Below are positions 14,692 through 23,046 of a stretch of 39,482 nucleotides of DNA, one piece after another. The notes below the pieces were generated by a model, which saw only the letters and a list, made by a program, of their open reading frames with translations, made no database searches and was not told the origin of the DNA. Position 1 is the stretch's first letter. Each line of letters begins with the position of its first letter. This stretch comes from an uncultured Opitutia bacterium (GTDB lineage Bacteria; Verrucomicrobiota; Verrucomicrobiia; Opitutales; Opitutaceae). The position numbers and the translations under genes are program-made. The DNA is taken from contig CAIQKV010000109.1 of the NCBI GenBank assembly GCA_903872505.1, positions 1-39,482 of the forward strand, in the 5' to 3' direction.

Positions 14692-16076
14692 ACAGTGTGT
14701 CGAAATCGTCTTCCCCGGGTGTTTTTACCCAATCTGCCCAAACTGGCCGCCTGACCGCCTGGCCGGCCGCCGTGAGCCTGCTGGCCCGCTGGCTGGACCG
14801 CCGCGAGCGCATCGACGAACTCATCGATTCGCTGCCCCCCGGCCTGGCCGGGGCGGAACGGGCGCGCTGCCAGCACCTCGTTTTCGGGGTGGTGCGGCAT
14901 TTTGGGCGGCTGGAGACCGCCTTGGGGCGGCTGGTGTCGCATCCGCCGCGGTTTCCGACCCGGGCGGTGCTGCTGATGGCGGGTTTTGAACTGATTGAGG
15001 CGGCGGACGCGCCGACCAGCGAGGGCCTGGTGGCGAAGATCGTGCACCACGCCGTGGAGCAGACCAAGGCGGTCGCGAGTAAGTCCGAGGCCGGCTTGGT
15101 CAACGCCGTGGTCCGCAAGCTGGCCCTGGCGCTGGCGGTGCCGCCCCCGCCCAAGGTGGCGTCGGCGGACGTGCTGGCCGAGTATTTCTCCCATCCCGAC
15201 TGGCTGGTGAAGCGGTGGCTGGTGGATTTCGGCGCGGACGCGACCCGCAAGCTGCTCGAGTGGAACCAGCGGCCGGCGACGGTTTATGCGCGCTGGAGGC
15301 CCTCCTTCGTCCCGCCAAGCGGGACTTCGGAGGGCGGGCTCGCCGTCTCGGAAGACCTGGCTGACGGCAGGCCCGATTTCCTGAAGCCGACGCAGTGGGC
15401 GGGGTTTTACGAAGTGCCGTCCGGGCAGTGGCCGAAAGTCGAGCCGCTGCTCAAGGCCGGAAAGATCTACCTGCAGGACCCGGGCACGCGCCTCGCGGTG
15501 GAACTGCTTGCGCCGCAGGCCGGGGAAACCGTGCTGGACGGCTGCGCCGCGCCGGGCGGCAAGAGCCTGTTGATGGCCGACGCGATGAAGACCGGCAAGA
15601 TCGTGGCGATGGACCTGCCCGGCCCGCGCATCGGGCGGCTGAAGGAAAATCTCTCCCGCGCCCACGGCGTCGAGGTGGCGCTCGTCCAGGCCGACCTGCT
15701 GGAGGGCCCGGCGCTGGCGCTGCGCGAGCACAAGCTCCCCGAGAGCTACGCCGCCGTGCTGATCGACGTGCCCTGCTCCAACACCGGGGTGATGCGTCAC
15801 CGCGCCGACGTGAAATGGCGGCTCGAGCCGCGCGACTTCGACAAGCACGGGCGCCAGCAGCTCGCGCTGCTGCATGCGGCGGCGCGCCTGGTCGCCCCCG
15901 GCGGGCGGCTGGTCTACTCGACCTGCAGCCTCGACCCCGAGGAGAACGAGCGCGTCATCAAGGCGTTTTTCGACAGCCGGGCGGGCGGGCCGTTCAAGCT
16001 GGAAAAAAACGCGGTCAGCCAGCCGTGGGTGACCGGACATGACGGCGGGGCGGCGTTTTTGCTGCGCAAGAGTTGA
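14664..16076 (+). CDS. rsmB: 16S rRNA (cytosine-5-)-methyltransferase RsmB
   Basis: RsmB methylates C967 of 16S rRNA. The N-terminal NusB-like RNA-binding domain spans about residues 30-165. The catalytic domain shows the SAM motif DGCAAPGGKS, the proline-cysteine motif DVPCSNTGVMRH, and the second catalytic cysteine in VYSTCSLDPEENE. The start is uncertain: no ATG in this frame precedes the conserved region, so TTG at 14664 or GTG at 14697 must serve. Between YARWR and DFLKPTQWAGFYEV lie residues encoded by a GC-rich palindrome that I do not expect in the family. The gene is divergent from greA and convergent with the aspartyl protease gene. Confidence 0.92.
   Translation: MSGEWLTLSNSVSKSSSPGVFTQSAQTGRLTAWPAAVSLLARWLDRRERIDELIDSLPPGLAGAERARCQHLVFGVVRHFGRLETALGRLVSHPPRFPTRAVLLMAGFELIEAADAPTSEGLVAKIVHHAVEQTKAVASKSEAGLVNAVVRKLALALAVPPPPKVASADVLAEYFSHPDWLVKRWLVDFGADATRKLLEWNQRPATVYARWRPSFVPPSGTSEGGLAVSEDLADGRPDFLKPTQWAGFYEVPSGQWPKVEPLLKAGKIYLQDPGTRLAVELLAPQAGETVLDGCAAPGGKSLLMADAMKTGKIVAMDLPGPRIGRLKENLSRAHGVEVALVQADLLEGPALALREHKLPESYAAVLIDVPCSNTGVMRHRADVKWRLEPRDFDKHGRQQLALLHAAARLVAPGGRLVYSTCSLDPEENERVIKAFFDSRAGGPFKLEKNAVSQPWVTGHDGGAAFLLRKS
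15299..15335. repeat. Palindromic element in frame inside rsmB
   Basis: Arms of 17 bases (15299-15315 and 15319-15335) are inverted copies with three adjacent mismatches and a CAA loop. The element is translated as PSFVPPSGTSEGG between the two RsmB domains, in the domain linker. It looks like a REP-type unit that entered without breaking the frame. Confidence 0.65.
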
Positions 16077-16080
16077 AAAG

Positions 16081-16158
16081 TGGAGCCGCGACGCCCCCGT
16101 CGCGGGAGGACTCGGTTCGCGGTCAGACATTTTCCGCGACGAGGGCATCGCGGCTCCA
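16081..16158. repeat. Large imperfect palindrome between convergent genes
   Basis: Two 25-base arms (16081-16105 and 16134-16158) are inverted repeats with 23 matching positions and a 28-base spacer. The arm reads TGGAGCCGCGACGCCCCCGT and continues CGCGG. The element fills nearly all of the space between the rsmB stop (16076) and the stop of the convergent gene (16171). It may act as a bidirectional terminator or be a non-autonomous mobile unit. Confidence 0.75.
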
Positions 16159-16170
16159 TGGACAGTGGCC

Positions 16171-17361
16171 CTACGGCACGAGGTCGAACATGGCCAGGCG
16201 CTGCGGGGCCTCGCGCGGGCCGTTGAGAAACGTAAACTCGATCGCGGTCGCCGTGGCGACGAGCAACTCGTAGCGGCGGATGTCCCACCGCGCGACGGGT
16301 TCGCCGTTCAGGCGGGTGACGAGATCGCCCGGCTGAACGCCGGCGGCCGCCGCGGGCGAACCCGGCACGACGCTGGCGACGCGCCAGTAGGCGGGGGTCT
16401 TGGTGAAGCTCAGCCCCGCGCTGCGGCGCGGTTCCGGCGGGAGAGTCGTGGGCGGATTGCGCTGAAACGTCACCTGGTTGTGCTCCTGGTCGAAGGTGAC
16501 GATGAAGTTTTTCAGGATGCCGCCGCCGAGCGAGGAAAGCTCATCGGTGAGGTCGGCGACCGGGCGGATGAATGCGTAGCGACCGATGGCCAGGGTGTCC
16601 GCGAGGCGGCCGATGCGCTGTTCGCGATCGCCAGTAAGTGTGCCGACGGTGGCGCCGGGCCGGGGCGCGACGGCGAAGGCCGGCTGCAGGCCCACGGGAT
16701 TGATGCTGAGCCCCGCGTCGCTGCCGGAGTCGATCAGCGCGGCAAAGGTCCGGTCGCCGAGCTGCACCGGGATGATCGGGGTCTTGCGCTCGTTGTTGAA
16801 GGCGATGGTGGACCCGCCGGCGGCCCGGGCGGAGCCCGGCGGCTGGAGCAGCACCTCGCCGCGGGGATAGTCGAGGGTCAGCTGCGTCTCGCGGAACAGG
16901 GGGAAGCCCAGGATGGCGTCGATCTTCATGCCGAGGTGGGCCGAAAGCGGCGTGCAATCGTAGATGAGCGCCTGGACATCGTCGAACCGCGCACCATCCA
17001 GCTCGAGCCGGCGCAGCATGGTGGGCGCGAGCAGGGCGGTTTCCCCACCGGCGGACTTGACGCGGACGAGGGGGGTGTCGGGCGGGAAGGGATTCTTCGT
17101 CCCGTACCGCGCGGCGAGTTCGGGCGAGACGAGGGTGACGGACGCGCCGGTGTCGATCAGGAAGTGGTAGGGCCCGTGGCGGTCCCATTTGGCCTCGACG
17201 ACCAGGTAATTCGAGACGGTGAGCGCGGACAGGACCACCAGGGGCGACTCCAGCGTGGTGCGGCCCGGCCGGGGCGGCTCGCGGCGAAAGGTGAAGCAAC
17301 CCGTGGGCGACGCGAGGAGCGCGGCGGCGAGGAGCAGCAGGCACGTGCGGCGCAGGATCAT
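16171..17361 (-). CDS. Exported two-domain retropepsin-like aspartyl protease with C-terminal PDZ domain
   Basis: The 396-residue protein has a signal peptide with a possible, non-canonical lipidation site at Cys22 (ASPTGC). Two pepsin-like half domains follow, with catalytic motifs LIDTGAS (D70) and LIDSGSD (D211). A PDZ domain covers about residues 305-390, with SVVPGSPAAAAGVQPGDLVTRLNG. The two Asp motifs in one chain could form an intramolecular active pair, unlike dimeric retroviral enzymes. Many bacterial relatives are annotated as aspartyl proteases without known substrates. The ATG at 17361 overlaps the MFS gene stop by four bases, so they are co-translated. Localisation should be periplasmic or membrane-anchored. 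Confidence 0.85.
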   Translation of the reverse strand: MILRRTCLLLLAAALLASPTGCFTFRREPPRPGRTTLESPLVVLSALTVSNYLVVEAKWDRHGPYHFLIDTGASVTLVSPELAARYGTKNPFPPDTPLVRVKSAGGETALLAPTMLRRLELDGARFDDVQALIYDCTPLSAHLGMKIDAILGFPLFRETQLTLDYPRGEVLLQPPGSARAAGGSTIAFNNERKTPIIPVQLGDRTFAALIDSGSDAGLSINPVGLQPAFAVAPRPGATVGTLTGDREQRIGRLADTLAIGRYAFIRPVADLTDELSSLGGGILKNFIVTFDQEHNQVTFQRNPPTTLPPEPRRSAGLSFTKTPAYWRVASVVPGSPAAAAGVQPGDLVTRLNGEPVARWDIRRYELLVATATAIEFTFLNGPREAPQRLAMFDLVP

Positions 17362-18692
17362 TTCACCGGCTGGGGGAGATTGAGGCTGGCGACCGCGGCG
17401 GCGACCGTCAGCACCGTGGCGAGGATGTACAGCGTGAGGCTGCGGCCGGGTGCGGCGTAATAGATGGCGCCGGCCAGGAGCGGGGTGAAGGCGCGGGCGA
17501 GCGAGCCGAGCGAGCGGAAGATGCCGAGCACGCGGCCCTGCTCGTCGGCCTTGGCGTACAGCGAGATGAGCCCGGTGGTGGCGGGATTGACGAGGCCGCC
17601 CCCGACGGCGAGCAGGGCGACGCCGAGGTAGAGCATGCCGGGCGAAGCGGCGAAGCCGATGCCGAGCAGCCCGGCGGCGGAAAAGGCCAGGCCGCCCATG
17701 AGCACCGAGGTCTCGCGCTGCCGCACGAGGAGCTTCCGGATGATGTAGCCCTGGGTGATGATCGAGCAGACCCCGAGGAAACCCATCAGCAGGCCGTTGT
17801 CGCGCGGGGTGTAGCCGAAGCGCTCGCTACCGACGAACACGAGCGAGATCTCCATCGCGACAAAGGCGATCGCGTAGATGAACGCCACAAGGTTGACGCG
17901 GCGTGCCGGGGCGTTGTCGAGGTGCAGGATGGCGCGGAGCGGGTTGCGCAGGCGGGGCTCGGCGGCGCGGCCGCGTGTGGCGGCGGGGAGCGTCTCCGTG
18001 AAGCGCGCGGTGATCCAGACCACGTTGAGGAGGCTGAGACCGAAGGCGATCAGCGCCGGCACCGAGAAGGGGTTGACGCCCCACGCGGCCAGCGACGGGT
18101 GGTGCGCCACGAGGTTGAGATGCGCGGAGAACGCGCCGATGAGCGGGCCGGTGACGAGGCCGAGGCCGAAGGCGGCGCCGACCAGGCCCATGGCCTTGGA
18201 GCGCTCCGCGCGGCTGGTGACATCGGCGACGGCGGCGGTGGCGACGGAGAGGTTGCCGCCGAAGCACCCGGCGAGCAGCCGGGACAGCAGGAAGATCCAG
18301 AACGAGCCGCTGAACACCCAGAGCAGGTAGCTGGCGGCGGTGCCGGCCACGGTGAACAGGAGGATGGGGCGGCGGCCGAACTTGTCGGAGAGGCCGCCCC
18401 AGAACGGCGCGAAGGCAAACTGGAGGATGGAGAACAGCGAGCCGACGACGCCGCCGAAGAACACCTCGGGCAGATGGCCCTCGTTGCCCAGCGCATGGGC
18501 GGCGGCCGCGATCTGGACCAGCAGCCAGCCGAGGACGCCGCCGGAGCCATCGGTGGTGAGATAGTGCCGCAGCAGGTCGGGCCCGAGCGGGAAGATGATG
18601 GAGAACCCGATGAGGTCGATGTACAGCGTGAGAAAAATCACGCCGAGCGACAGCGGTCGGGCGGGAGCGGGCGATGCGGAGGAGGAAGGCAC
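17358..18692 (-). CDS. MFS transporter, TetA-like
   Basis: This 444-residue membrane protein has about twelve hydrophobic segments and MFS motif A at 99-109 (GGLSDKFGRRP) between the second and third helices. A motif-C-like GLVTGPLIGA lies in helix 5. It is similar in layout to TetA and other drug:H+ antiporters, but the substrate is unknown and resistance should not be assumed. An insertion of about 40 residues between the first two helices (LLRHYLTTDGSGG and onward) is noteworthy. The start is a GTG at 18692. It overlaps the downstream protease gene by four bases and lies 61 bases after the channel-like gene. Confidence 0.88.
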   Translation of the reverse strand: MPSSSASPAPARPLSLGVIFLTLYIDLIGFSIIFPLGPDLLRHYLTTDGSGGVLGWLLVQIAAAAHALGNEGHLPEVFFGGVVGSLFSILQFAFAPFWGGLSDKFGRRPILLFTVAGTAASYLLWVFSGSFWIFLLSRLLAGCFGGNLSVATAAVADVTSRAERSKAMGLVGAAFGLGLVTGPLIGAFSAHLNLVAHHPSLAAWGVNPFSVPALIAFGLSLLNVVWITARFTETLPAATRGRAAEPRLRNPLRAILHLDNAPARRVNLVAFIYAIAFVAMEISLVFVGSERFGYTPRDNGLLMGFLGVCSIITQGYIIRKLLVRQRETSVLMGGLAFSAAGLLGIGFAASPGMLYLGVALLAVGGGLVNPATTGLISLYAKADEQGRVLGIFRSLGSLARAFTPLLAGAIYYAAPGRSLTLYILATVLTVAAAVASLNLPQPVK

Positions 18693-18753
18693 GGTGAAGC
18701 GCCCAACAAAGACACTTCACCCCGCGACGCCAAGGCGCAAACGGCCCGGCGGG

Positions 18754-19110
18754 CTACTCATCGCGCGATTTGCCGCCCTCGAGGTGAAACTTGTGCAGCA
18801 GGCGGTGCAGGATCGGCATGAGGAAGAAGCCGATGGTGGTGAGGAACGCCACGCCGCTGAACAGGGCGTAGCAGGCGGCAAAGACCCGGCCCGCGGTGGT
18901 CTTGATCGGGTCCAGCGGGCCCATGCCCGACAGGATCATCGCCGCGTTGGCATAGGCATCCACCCAGCCCATGCCCTCAAAGCAATGATAGCCGAGCATG
19001 CCGGCGCCCACGCAGGCCCCGAGCGTCGCCACCGCGAACAGCCCGTGCCGCCGGAGCCGCGCGTAGAAATGCCGGCGGGACAGCAGCGGGGCGTGGTGGG
19101 GCTCGAACAT
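18754..19110 (-). CDS. Small membrane protein resembling a single-pore ion-channel module
   Basis: The 118-residue protein has two hydrophobic helices (about residues 24-42 and 80-103) flanking a short re-entrant-like segment (WVDAYANAAMILSGMGPLDP). This helix-pore-helix layout recalls two-transmembrane K+ channel domains, but the selectivity signature TVGYG is absent and SGMGP stands in its place. I recall comparable small proteins labelled as potassium-channel-like. Ion transport is therefore only a hypothesis. The gene lies 16 bases after glyA and is probably in the same transcript, followed by the MFS gene. Confidence 0.7.
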   Translation of the reverse strand: MFEPHHAPLLSRRHFYARLRRHGLFAVATLGACVGAGMLGYHCFEGMGWVDAYANAAMILSGMGPLDPIKTTAGRVFAACYALFSGVAFLTTIGFFLMPILHRLLHKFHLEGGKSRDE

Positions 19111-19126
19111 GGGACGGCCGGCCGGG

Positions 19127-20392
19127 TTAGAGCCGGTAGGGCAGCGGGTGGCGCGAGGTCAGCGCGGCGACGCGGGTCTTCACGGCGGCGAGCACCGCGG
19201 TTTCCTCGGGTTGGCCGATGGCAGTGAGCACGGCGTCGATGCAGGAGGCGATTTCCTCCATGTCGCGCTCGACGAAGCCGCGCGTCGTGATGGCGGGCGT
19301 GCCGAGGCGGATGCCGGACGCCTGGAAGGGCGAGCGCGTCTCGAACGGCACGGTGTTCTTGTTGCAGGTGATGCAGGCGCGATCGAGCGTCTCCTGGGCC
19401 AGCTTGGCGGTGAGGTCCGGGAGCTTCGGCCGCAGGTCCACGAGCATGAGGTGGTTGTCGGTGCCGCCGGAGACGATCTTGTAGCCGCGCGCGGTCATGG
19501 CGGCGGCGAGGGCGCGGGCGTTCCGGACGATCTGCTCGGAGTAGGCCTTGAACTCGGGCTTGAGGCACTCGCCGAAGCACACGGCCTTGGCGGCGATGAC
19601 GTGCATGAGCGGGCCGCCCTGCGTGCCGGGGAAGACGGCGGAGTCGAGGGCCTTGGCGTGGATGGCCCGGCAGAGGATGAGGCCGCCGCGCGGGCCGCGC
19701 AGGGTCTTGTGGGTCGTGGTGGTGACGAAGTCGGCGTGCGGCACGGGCGAGGGGTGCACGCCCGAGGCGACCAGGCCGGCAATGTGCGCGATGTCCGCGA
19801 AGAGCAGGGCGCCGACGCTGCGGGCGATCTCGCCCATCCGCGCGAAGTCGATGATGCGGGAATAGGCGCTGGCGCCGACCGTGATCATCTTCGGCTGCTC
19901 GCGCCGGGCGATCGCAGCGAGGTCGTCGTAGTCAATGAGGCCGTTGTCCTCGCGCACGCCGTACTGGCAGAACTTGTAGAGCTTGCCGGAAAAATTGGCG
20001 GGGTTGCCGTGGGTGAGGTGGCCGCCGTGGCTGAGGTTCATGCCGAGGACCTTGTCGCCGGGCTGCAGCACCGAGGCGTAGACGGCGGTGTTGGCCTGGG
20101 CGCCGGAGTGCGGCTGGACGTTGGCGTGCTCGGCGCCGAAGATCTGCTTGGCGCGCGCGATCGCGAGCAGCTCGACCTTGTCCACCTGCTCGCAGCCGCC
20201 GTACCAGCGCTTCGCCGGGTAGCCCTCGGCGTACTTGTTGGTCAGCACGCTGCCCTGCGCCTCCAGCACGGCAGGGTAGGTGAAGTTTTCCGACGCAATG
20301 AGCTCGATGTGGCTCTGCTGACGCGCGAGCTCGGCGGAGATCGCGGCGTAAATTTCGGGGTCGAGGGTTTTGAGCGGAGCGGCGTTGAGCAT
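19127..20392 (-). CDS. glyA: Serine hydroxymethyltransferase
   Basis: GlyA converts serine and tetrahydrofolate to glycine and methylene-tetrahydrofolate using PLP. The 421-residue protein has the N-terminal [16 protein letters not shown], the D200-x-x-H203 cofactor motif in FADIAHIAG, and the PLP lysine K229 in [14 protein letters not shown]. The family C-terminus is present ([15 protein letters not shown]). I use the ATG at 20392. An in-frame upstream start would translate a TTCGAAA repeat tract ([11 protein letters not shown]), which is not family-like. The repeat lies only three bases upstream of the start, where a ribosome-binding site is expected. Confidence 0.97.
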   Translation of the reverse strand: MLNAAPLKTLDPEIYAAISAELARQQSHIELIASENFTYPAVLEAQGSVLTNKYAEGYPAKRWYGGCEQVDKVELLAIARAKQIFGAEHANVQPHSGAQANTAVYASVLQPGDKVLGMNLSHGGHLTHGNPANFSGKLYKFCQYGVREDNGLIDYDDLAAIARREQPKMITVGASAYSRIIDFARMGEIARSVGALLFADIAHIAGLVASGVHPSPVPHADFVTTTTHKTLRGPRGGLILCRAIHAKALDSAVFPGTQGGPLMHVIAAKAVCFGECLKPEFKAYSEQIVRNARALAAAMTARGYKIVSGGTDNHLMLVDLRPKLPDLTAKLAQETLDRACITCNKNTVPFETRSPFQASGIRLGTPAITTRGFVERDMEEIASCIDAVLTAIGQPEETAVLAAVKTRVAALTSRHPLPYRL

Positions 20393-20395
20393 GGG

Positions 20396-20421
20396 AAAAT
20401 TTCGAATTTGGGTTTTCGAAA
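20396..20421. repeat. TTCGAAA-type repeat just upstream of glyA
   Basis: The sequence AAATTTCGAATTTGGGTTTT followed by CGAAAT is an AT-rich tract of the same family as 9026-9112. It covers the leader immediately before the glyA start codon. Confidence 0.65.
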
Positions 20422-20487
20422 TTTGATTGCAAGCCAAGCGACCCGGCGGCGGCGCCTAAATTTGTCTTAACCCCTTCCGGCCAAACC

Positions 20488-20506
20488 CCCGGCAAAACCT
20501 TGCCGG
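20488..20506. other. Hairpin between the phosphatase gene and glyA
   Basis: CCCGGCAA (20488-20495) pairs with TTGCCGGG (20499 onward to 20506) around a short loop. No T run follows on the minus strand, so termination is uncertain. It may be part of the repeat-rich spacer. Confidence 0.4.
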
Positions 20507-20515
20507 GCCGGGCTC

Positions 20516-20547
20516 AATCGAAAATCAAAAATCGAGATTCGAAAATC
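20516..20547. repeat. TTCGAAA-type repeat at the end of the phosphatase gene
   Basis: The stretch is made of AATCGAAAATCAAAAATCG followed by AGATTCGAAAATC units and runs into the stop codon of the phosphatase gene. It pairs with the copy at 20396 to frame a 150-base spacer. Confidence 0.65.
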
Positions 20548-21025
20548 ACTTCAGCCGGGCCTTCAGCGCCTCGAGCAGCGAGGGGAGGGCCTCGACCATC
20601 TCATCCCGGGCGGCCTCGTAGGCCTTGAGCGGCCCGCCGTACGGGTCGGCGATCTCGCGCTCGGCGTTCCCTGGGAGGAACTCGCGGAACAGGAAGACGT
20701 TCCTCGGCGCGGGGTCGCCCTGCAGCAGGATCATCGCGCGGTGGGACTCGGCCATGCAGAGCACGGCGAAGGCCTCGTCGAGCATCGCCTGGGTGAGCTG
20801 CCGGCTGGTGTGGCCGGAGATGTCGATGCCGGCCTTCCGGAGGGCCAGGACCGAGTTCTCCGAGACCCGTTCGCCGTCCCGGGCGTAAATGCCGGCGGAG
20901 ACGACCCGCAGGGAACGCAGCGGCTCCGGCTGGCCGGCGAACGCATGCGACAACAAGCCGACGCCCATCGGGCTGCGGCAGATGTTGGCCGTGCAGACGA
21001 CGAGGACGGTGGCGGGCGCGGGCAT
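20546..21025 (-). CDS. Low-molecular-weight protein-tyrosine phosphatase family protein
   Basis: The 159-residue protein has the P-loop VVCTANICRSPMG (CX5R) near its start and the general-acid motif DPYGG near residue 130, both typical of LMW phosphatases. The family dephosphorylates tyrosine or, in arsenate reductase relatives, reduces arsenate. The extra cysteines of ArsC are not evident, so a phosphatase is more likely, perhaps linked to polysaccharide export as in other bacteria. No tyrosine kinase gene is visible. I prefer the ATG at 21025. A GTG at 21046 would add seven residues. Confidence 0.85.
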   Translation of the reverse strand: MPAPATVLVVCTANICRSPMGVGLLSHAFAGQPEPLRSLRVVSAGIYARDGERVSENSVLALRKAGIDISGHTSRQLTQAMLDEAFAVLCMAESHRAMILLQGDPAPRNVFLFREFLPGNAEREIADPYGGPLKAYEAARDEMVEALPSLLEALKARLK

Positions 21026-21074
21026 CGGGGACGATTTAGCGGACACGGATTTACATGAAAGGCAAAGCCGGATT

Positions 21075-21096
21075 GGGCGGCTTAGGCCGGCCGCCC
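21075..21096. other. Hairpin after the exported unknown gene
   Basis: GGGCGGC (21075-21081) pairs with GCCGCCC (21090-21096). It lies directly after the stop at 21101 on the minus strand. No T run follows, so it is only a possible terminator. Confidence 0.4.
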
Positions 21097-21100
21097 GCGC

Positions 21101-21760
21101 TCAAAGCTTCCGCAACGCGAGCAGGGTGCGGTGGAGGTTGACGGCGCGCTGCAGGGAGGTGTCGACCAGCGGCGGCGGCGGGGCCGGGGCGGCGGGCGCG
21201 GTCCCGGGAGCGTCCGAGGGGCCGTCATCCGCCGCGGCCGATTCCTCGGGCGAGCCGGTGCGTTCCAAGGCGATCGCGGCCTCGTCGTGGCGCGGCTTGG
21301 CGGAATGATCGGCCAGCAAGGCTTCAATCGGGGTGCCGTGCTCGAGCGCGTCATAGGCGGCGCGCTCGTCCGCCGGGGAGATTTTCAAGGGGATGTCGGG
21401 CTCGAAGGCCGGCGAGGCGGGCCCGAGTGTGACGAGGCCGGCGGGCGGCTCGATGGCGGCAAGGTAGGCGAGGAGGGCGGGGGCGGTCCCGGCATTGACC
21501 AGCACGAAGACCGGGGTGGCGGCGGAACTGTGGAACTTGAGCCAGTTTCCGAGGAGGGTGGCGGCGCTGTCATCGCCGCGGGCGTAGCGCAGGTCGAGCA
21601 CGAGGGGGCGGGGCTTGGCGGCGGCGGCCGGAAGGTCGGCCGGGAGGGTGTGCGCCCGGCAATAACCGAGGCCGAGTCCGAGCTCGCGCTCCAGCCGGTC
21701 CGGGGCGGCGGCCAGGCCCGGGGCAAGGGCGAGGAGCAGGAGCAGGCAGGATTTTGTCAT
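21101..21760 (-). CDS. Exported protein of unknown function (219 residues)
   Basis: The protein has a clear signal peptide (MTKSCLLLLLALAPGLAAA) and a compact middle domain, with RPLVLDLRYARGDDSAATLL and TPVFVLVNAGTAPALLAYLA. The latter strands recall the core of S41/tail-specific proteases, but no catalytic Ser-Lys dyad is recognisable. The last third is acidic, then proline-alanine rich, and low in complexity, ending in a basic helix. The ATG at 21760 overlaps the purD stop by four bases, so expression is tied to purD without an obvious functional reason. Confidence 0.7.
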   Translation of the reverse strand: MTKSCLLLLLALAPGLAAAPDRLERELGLGLGYCRAHTLPADLPAAAAKPRPLVLDLRYARGDDSAATLLGNWLKFHSSAATPVFVLVNAGTAPALLAYLAAIEPPAGLVTLGPASPAFEPDIPLKISPADERAAYDALEHGTPIEALLADHSAKPRHDEAAIALERTGSPEESAAADDGPSDAPGTAPAAPAPPPPLVDTSLQRAVNLHRTLLALRKL

Positions 21761-23043
21761 CGGCGGTTGAGCTGGCGGGCGCCGATGTCGCGGCGGAAAT
21801 ATTTCGTGCGGCACGCGACGGCGTCGCAGGCGGCGTAGGCGTTGGCGGCGGCCGCGGCCAGCGTGGAGGCGAGGGCGGTGACGCCGAGCACGCGCCCGCC
21901 GTTGGTCACCAGCTGGCCGGCGGAATTTTTCGCGGTGCCGGCGTGGTAGATGCAGGTCGCCGGCGGCAGGCTGGCGGCGGGAGGCAGAGTGATGACGTCG
22001 CCCTTGGGGTAGGCCTCCGGGTAACCCTTCGCGGCGATCACGACGCAGAGGGCGTAGTCCGGCTTGACCTCGAGCTTGAACCCGCCGAGCTCGCCGCGCG
22101 CGGCGGCCCAGAGCAGGGCGAGCAGGTCGGTGGCGAGCCGCGGGAGGACGGCCTGGGTCTCGGGGTCGCCGAAGCGGGCGTTGTACTCGATCACGCTCGG
22201 GCCGGCGGGCGTGAGCATGAGGCCGATGAAGAGCGTGCCGCGAAAGTCGATGCCCTCGTCCGCGATGGCCTCGACGGACGGGCGCACGATCTCGCGCTCG
22301 ATGCGCTCGAGGAGGGCGGGCGTGACCACCTCGGCGGGCGAGTAGGCGCCCATGCCGCCGGTGTTCGGGCCGGTGTCGCCGTCGCCGATGCGCTTGTGGT
22401 CCTGCGCGGTCGGCAGCATGACGTAGTCGCGACCCGAGACGACGACGAGCTGCGAAGTCTCCTCGCCGTAGAGGCAGTCCTCGATGAGAATCTGGCTGCT
22501 GCTGGCGCCGAACTTGCCGCCGAGCAGGTCGCGCACGGCCGCCTCGGCCTCCGCGGAGGTCTGGGCCACGACCACGCCCTTGCCGGCGGCGAGGCCGTCG
22601 GCCTTGATGACGATGGGTGCCGGCCGGTGGCGCAGATAGGTGAGCGCGGGCGCGACCTCGCGAAAGAAGGCGGCAGTGGCGGTCGGAATCCGGTACCGGA
22701 GCAGGATCTGCTTGGTGAAGATCTTCGACGCCTCGAGCCGCGCGCCGTCGGCCTTCGGGCCGTAAACGGGGAGGCCGAGCTTGAGGAGCTCGTCGACCAG
22801 GCCGAGCGCGAGCGGCACCTCGGGGCCGACGACGACGAATTCGACCTTCTCCTTTTGCGCGAGGGCGACGAGACCGGGGATATCGTCCGCGGCGACGGGA
22901 AAACACGGCACGTCCTCGGCGATGCCGGCGTTGCCTGGAGCGCAGATGATGCGCGGCTTGGCCGGGGAGCCGAGCAGGGCGCGGACGAGGGCGTGTTCGC
23001 GGCCGCCGGCGCCGACGACGAGGACTGATTTGGGCAAGGGCAT
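21757..23043 (-). CDS. purD: Phosphoribosylamine-glycine ligase (GAR synthetase)
   Basis: PurD ligates glycine to phosphoribosylamine with ATP, the second step of purine synthesis. The 428-residue protein opens with VLVVGAGGREHALV and has the ATP-grasp features IVIKADGLAAGKGVVVA, the HKRIGDGDTGPNTGGMGAYSP signature, and EYNARFGDPETQ, whose Glu and Asn residues bind Mg. The ATG at 23043 is preferred because upstream in-frame codons cover a repeat-like spacer. Its substrate glycine is made by GlyA, encoded 1.4 kb further along, but this is not an obvious operon. Confidence 0.97.
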   Translation of the reverse strand: MPLPKSVLVVGAGGREHALVRALLGSPAKPRIICAPGNAGIAEDVPCFPVAADDIPGLVALAQKEKVEFVVVGPEVPLALGLVDELLKLGLPVYGPKADGARLEASKIFTKQILLRYRIPTATAAFFREVAPALTYLRHRPAPIVIKADGLAAGKGVVVAQTSAEAEAAVRDLLGGKFGASSSQILIEDCLYGEETSQLVVVSGRDYVMLPTAQDHKRIGDGDTGPNTGGMGAYSPAEVVTPALLERIEREIVRPSVEAIADEGIDFRGTLFIGLMLTPAGPSVIEYNARFGDPETQAVLPRLATDLLALLWAAARGELGGFKLEVKPDYALCVVIAAKGYPEAYPKGDVITLPPAASLPPATCIYHAGTAKNSAGQLVTNGGRVLGVTALASTLAAAAANAYAACDAVACRTKYFRRDIGARQLNRR

Positions 23044-23046
23044 CGG

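Noticed and set aside
14675..14989. ATG-initiated frame at 14675 as the true start of rsmB with a frameshift
   Set aside because: The conserved RsmB domains are continuous in the frame that begins at the TTG (14664) or GTG (14697), and the ATG frame carries no family sequence.
16073..16273. Short open frame crossing the palindrome after rsmB
   Set aside because: It only translates the inverted repeat and antisense protease sequence, with no family resemblance.
17358..18692. Tetracycline resistance determinant
   Set aside because: The MFS motif A and layout are TetA-like, but this alone does not show drug efflux, and the context is not a resistance locus.
20393..20437. Longer GlyA start at 20437
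   Set aside because: The added residues come from a TTCGAAA repeat and do not fit the family N-terminus.
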